Assembly (NCBI GenBank): GCA_041399085.1
Contig: JAWKTM010000103.1
Coordinates: 1 to 17,197 of the forward strand
Length of the DNA: 17,197 nt
Source: JAWKTM01 sp041399085
GTDB lineage: Bacteria; Planctomycetota; Planctomycetia; Pirellulales; Pirellulaceae
Direction of reading: 5' to 3'
Shown here: piece by piece, positions 15,499 through 17,197 of the stretch
How positions within the stretch are numbered: the stretch's first letter is position 1
Layout of the letters: each line of letters starts with the position of its first letter
Position numbers and translations under genes: made by a program
The notes under the pieces: model-generated
Told to the model about the DNA's origin: nothing
What the model saw: only the letters and a program-made list of their open reading frames with translations
Database searches by the model: none

Positions 15499-17197
15499 AT
15501 GCCGCTGGTTCGATTGCTGTCCGTTGTACTCGCCGGTTTGTTGTGTCTCCCGCTCGTCGCCGCGGCCGATGATTCGAAGCCGGCCGAGCCCGAAAAGCCG
15601 GCGGAAGCGAAACAAGAGAAGCCCGCGGAAGCAACACCGACGGACGCTAAACCCGCCGAAGAGAAGCCGGCCGAAGCAAAGCCTGCGGAAGCGCCCGCCG
15701 AAGCCAAGCCGGCCGAGACGCCTGCCGAGAAACCGGCGGAGGAAACTCCGGCCGAAAATAAGCCCACCGAAGAGAAGCCAGCCGAGCCGAACGAACCTGC
15801 CGCCGGGCACTCGATGCACGGCGAAGCGTTCAACGAAGGCCCGCGCCAAGCGGCTTATCTGATGCCTGGCATGGCCAACGTGACTTTCCCAGTTACGACC
15901 AAGAACGAGCAGGTTCAGAAATTCATCAACCAGGGCGTCGCCCAACTGCACGGCTTCTGGTATTTCGAGGCCGAGCGGTCGTTTCGCCAAGCCGCCGCGC
16001 TGGAGGCGGATTGCGCGATCGCTTATTGGGGCATGGCGATGGCCAACGCCAACAACGAAAAACGCTCGAAGGGGTTTATCGACGAAGCCGTGAAACGCAA
16101 GGGCTCGGTCAGCGAACGCGAGCGGATGTATATCGAAGCCCTCGATACGTATTTGAAAGGCGACGCCAAGAAGAAGAAGGAGCGAGGCGAGGCCTACGCT
16201 CGGGCATTGGAAAAGATTCTGTACAAGTTTCCCGACGACGTGGAAGCCAAGGCGTTCTTGGCGTTGCAGTTGTGGGGCAATCGCTCGAACGGCTCGACGA
16301 TCGCCAGCTACTTGGCCGTCGACGCGTTGCTGCAGCAAGTGTTCGCGGCCAATCCGATGCACCCGGCTCATCATTACCGGATCCATCTGTGGGATTTGGA
16401 GCGGCCCGAGACAGCCGTGAGCTCGGCGGCGGTCTGCGGCCAAACCACGCCCGGCATTGCCCATATGTGGCACATGTCGGGACATATCTTTTCGCGACTG
16501 AAGCGATACGACGACGCCGTCTGGCAACAAGAGGCGTCGGCTCGGGTCGACCACGCGCACATGATGCGCGACCAAGTGTTGCCCGATCAGATACACAATT
16601 TCGCTCACAACAACGAATGGTTGATTCGCAACTTGAACCACATCGGTCGCGTAACGGACGCAATCGCGCTGGCCAAGAACATGATCGAGTTGCCGCAGCA
16701 TCCCAAGTACAACACGCTCAGCCGTCGCGGCAGCGCTCGCTATGGCCGCGAGCGGTTGTTCGAGACGCTCGTGCGATACGAATTGTGGGACGATCTGATC
16801 GCGCTGTGCGATACGTCTTATTTGGAACCGACCGACGACGAGACGTTTCAAATCGAGCGGTTGCGGCATCTCGGAGCGGCGCATTTGCACAAGCACGATG
16901 TCGCGGCCAGCGAGCCAGCCCGAGCCGAACTGCAACGCCTGCTCGACGCGGCCAAACGTAAACGGGACGACGCCGGACGCGACGCCGCCGCAAAGGCTCT
17001 GGAGAAAGAGATCGACCGAGCGGCGATCGACAAGGCTGTCGCCGAGGCCGAGGAAAAAGCCAAAGCGGACGGCAAGGACGAGGCTCAGATCGCTGAAGCC
17101 AAGTCGGCCGCCGAGAAGACGGCTCACGAAGAACAGGTGAAGAAGGCCAAGTCGAAGGTAGACAAGGCCAAGGCCGACGCCGAGCGTCCGTTCGCCA
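15499..17197 (+). CDS. Secreted TPR-containing protein with PAE-rich linker (partial, runs off right edge)
   Basis: The frame from the ATG at 15499 is open to the window end (566 codons). Residues 1-23 are a clear signal peptide (VRLLSVVLAGLLCLPLVAAA). Residues 24-100 are a low-complexity (K/T)PAE linker. A TPR-like helical pair follows (about 142-181, FINQGVAQLHGFWYFEAERS and DCAIAYWGMAMA). A middle region has unusual histidine clusters: HPAHHYRIH, HMWHMSGHIF, DHAHMMRD and IHNFAHNNEW. The known end (about 475-566) is a charged Lys/Ala/Glu coiled coil. I recognise the TPR family type found in planctomycete exported proteins, but not its function; the histidines may bind a metal or haem (inference). 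The missing C-terminus could carry a further domain. Ribosome binding is weak at this start. Confidence 0.82.
   Translation, partial: MPLVRLLSVVLAGLLCLPLVAAADDSKPAEPEKPAEAKQEKPAEATPTDAKPAEEKPAEAKPAEAPAEAKPAETPAEKPAEETPAENKPTEEKPAEPNEPAAGHSMHGEAFNEGPRQAAYLMPGMANVTFPVTTKNEQVQKFINQGVAQLHGFWYFEAERSFRQAAALEADCAIAYWGMAMANANNEKRSKGFIDEAVKRKGSVSERERMYIEALDTYLKGDAKKKKERGEAYARALEKILYKFPDDVEAKAFLALQLWGNRSNGSTIASYLAVDALLQQVFAANPMHPAHHYRIHLWDLERPETAVSSAAVCGQTTPGIAHMWHMSGHIFSRLKRYDDAVWQQEASARVDHAHMMRDQVLPDQIHNFAHNNEWLIRNLNHIGRVTDAIALAKNMIELPQHPKYNTLSRRGSARYGRERLFETLVRYELWDDLIALCDTSYLEPTDDETFQIERLRHLGAAHLHKHDVAASEPARAELQRLLDAAKRKRDDAGRDAAAKALEKEIDRAAIDKAVAEAEEKAKADGKDEAQIAEAKSAAEKTAHEEQVKKAKSKVDKAKADAERPFA
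15568..15798 (+). repeat. Low-complexity coding repeat, about thirteen (K/T/A)PAE units
   Basis: This segment encodes residues 24-100 of the TPR protein and is dominated by KPAE, TPAE and APAE units spaced 4-10 residues apart. It would form a flexible, charged extracellular or periplasmic spacer between the signal peptide and the folded part. Confidence 0.85.

Noticed and set aside
15253..17127. A 624-codon open frame on the minus strand
   Set aside because: It lies antisense to the TPR gene, which has a signal peptide, linker and family motifs. The minus-strand translation is rich in Leu, Gly, Arg and Phe without domains, as expected from an antisense shadow in GC-rich DNA.

Overview
The window looks like a chromosomal segment of a planctomycete (Planctomycetota, probably Pirellulales-like). 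The DNA is GC-rich. Two very large exported proteins share an N-terminal planctomycete LEPR-type motif (FEPLEGRRVLA and LEPLETRRLMA). A formylmethanofuran dehydrogenase subunit C homologue is present, as in planctomycetes with tetrahydromethanopterin-linked C1 metabolism. Gene order mixes housekeeping genes with giant secreted repeat proteins. These assignments come from reading the translations; no database search was run.

Left part (1-3560): a minus-strand response-regulator/PAS protein runs off the left edge. Next come minus-strand tsaB (tRNA t6A synthesis) and, divergent from it, two tandem paralogous metallophosphoesterases, both with GTG starts.

Centre (3580-9533): a 1396-residue minus-strand surface or secreted protein has an export motif, an SdrD-B-like domain, a middle domain and eight DUF11 repeats of about 128 residues. 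Minus-strand mobA (molybdopterin guanylyltransferase) follows, divergent from plus-strand fhcC; a pair of near-identical 20-bp direct repeats lies between them.

Repeat island (9534-10616): about 1.1 kb without a credible gene, holding several unrelated repeat families. These are a tandem ~220-bp unit with long inverted arms; a ~305-bp array of 15 short units in two classes (20 bp and 21 bp), each class with its own dyad core; a pair of adjacent 28-bp hairpin repeats; and two dyads just before the next start codon. The 20/21-bp array is the most unusual structure in the window.

Right part (10617-17197): a giant exported gene with two parallel beta-helix domains and several Calx-beta domains opens normally. 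From about 11,960 to 14,750 it is broken by some 25 changes of reading frame, although the corrected translation still matches its families. This is either a local sequence-quality defect or an unusually young pseudogene. It is followed by an inverted repeat and by a secreted TPR protein with a (K/T)PAE linker, which runs off the right edge.
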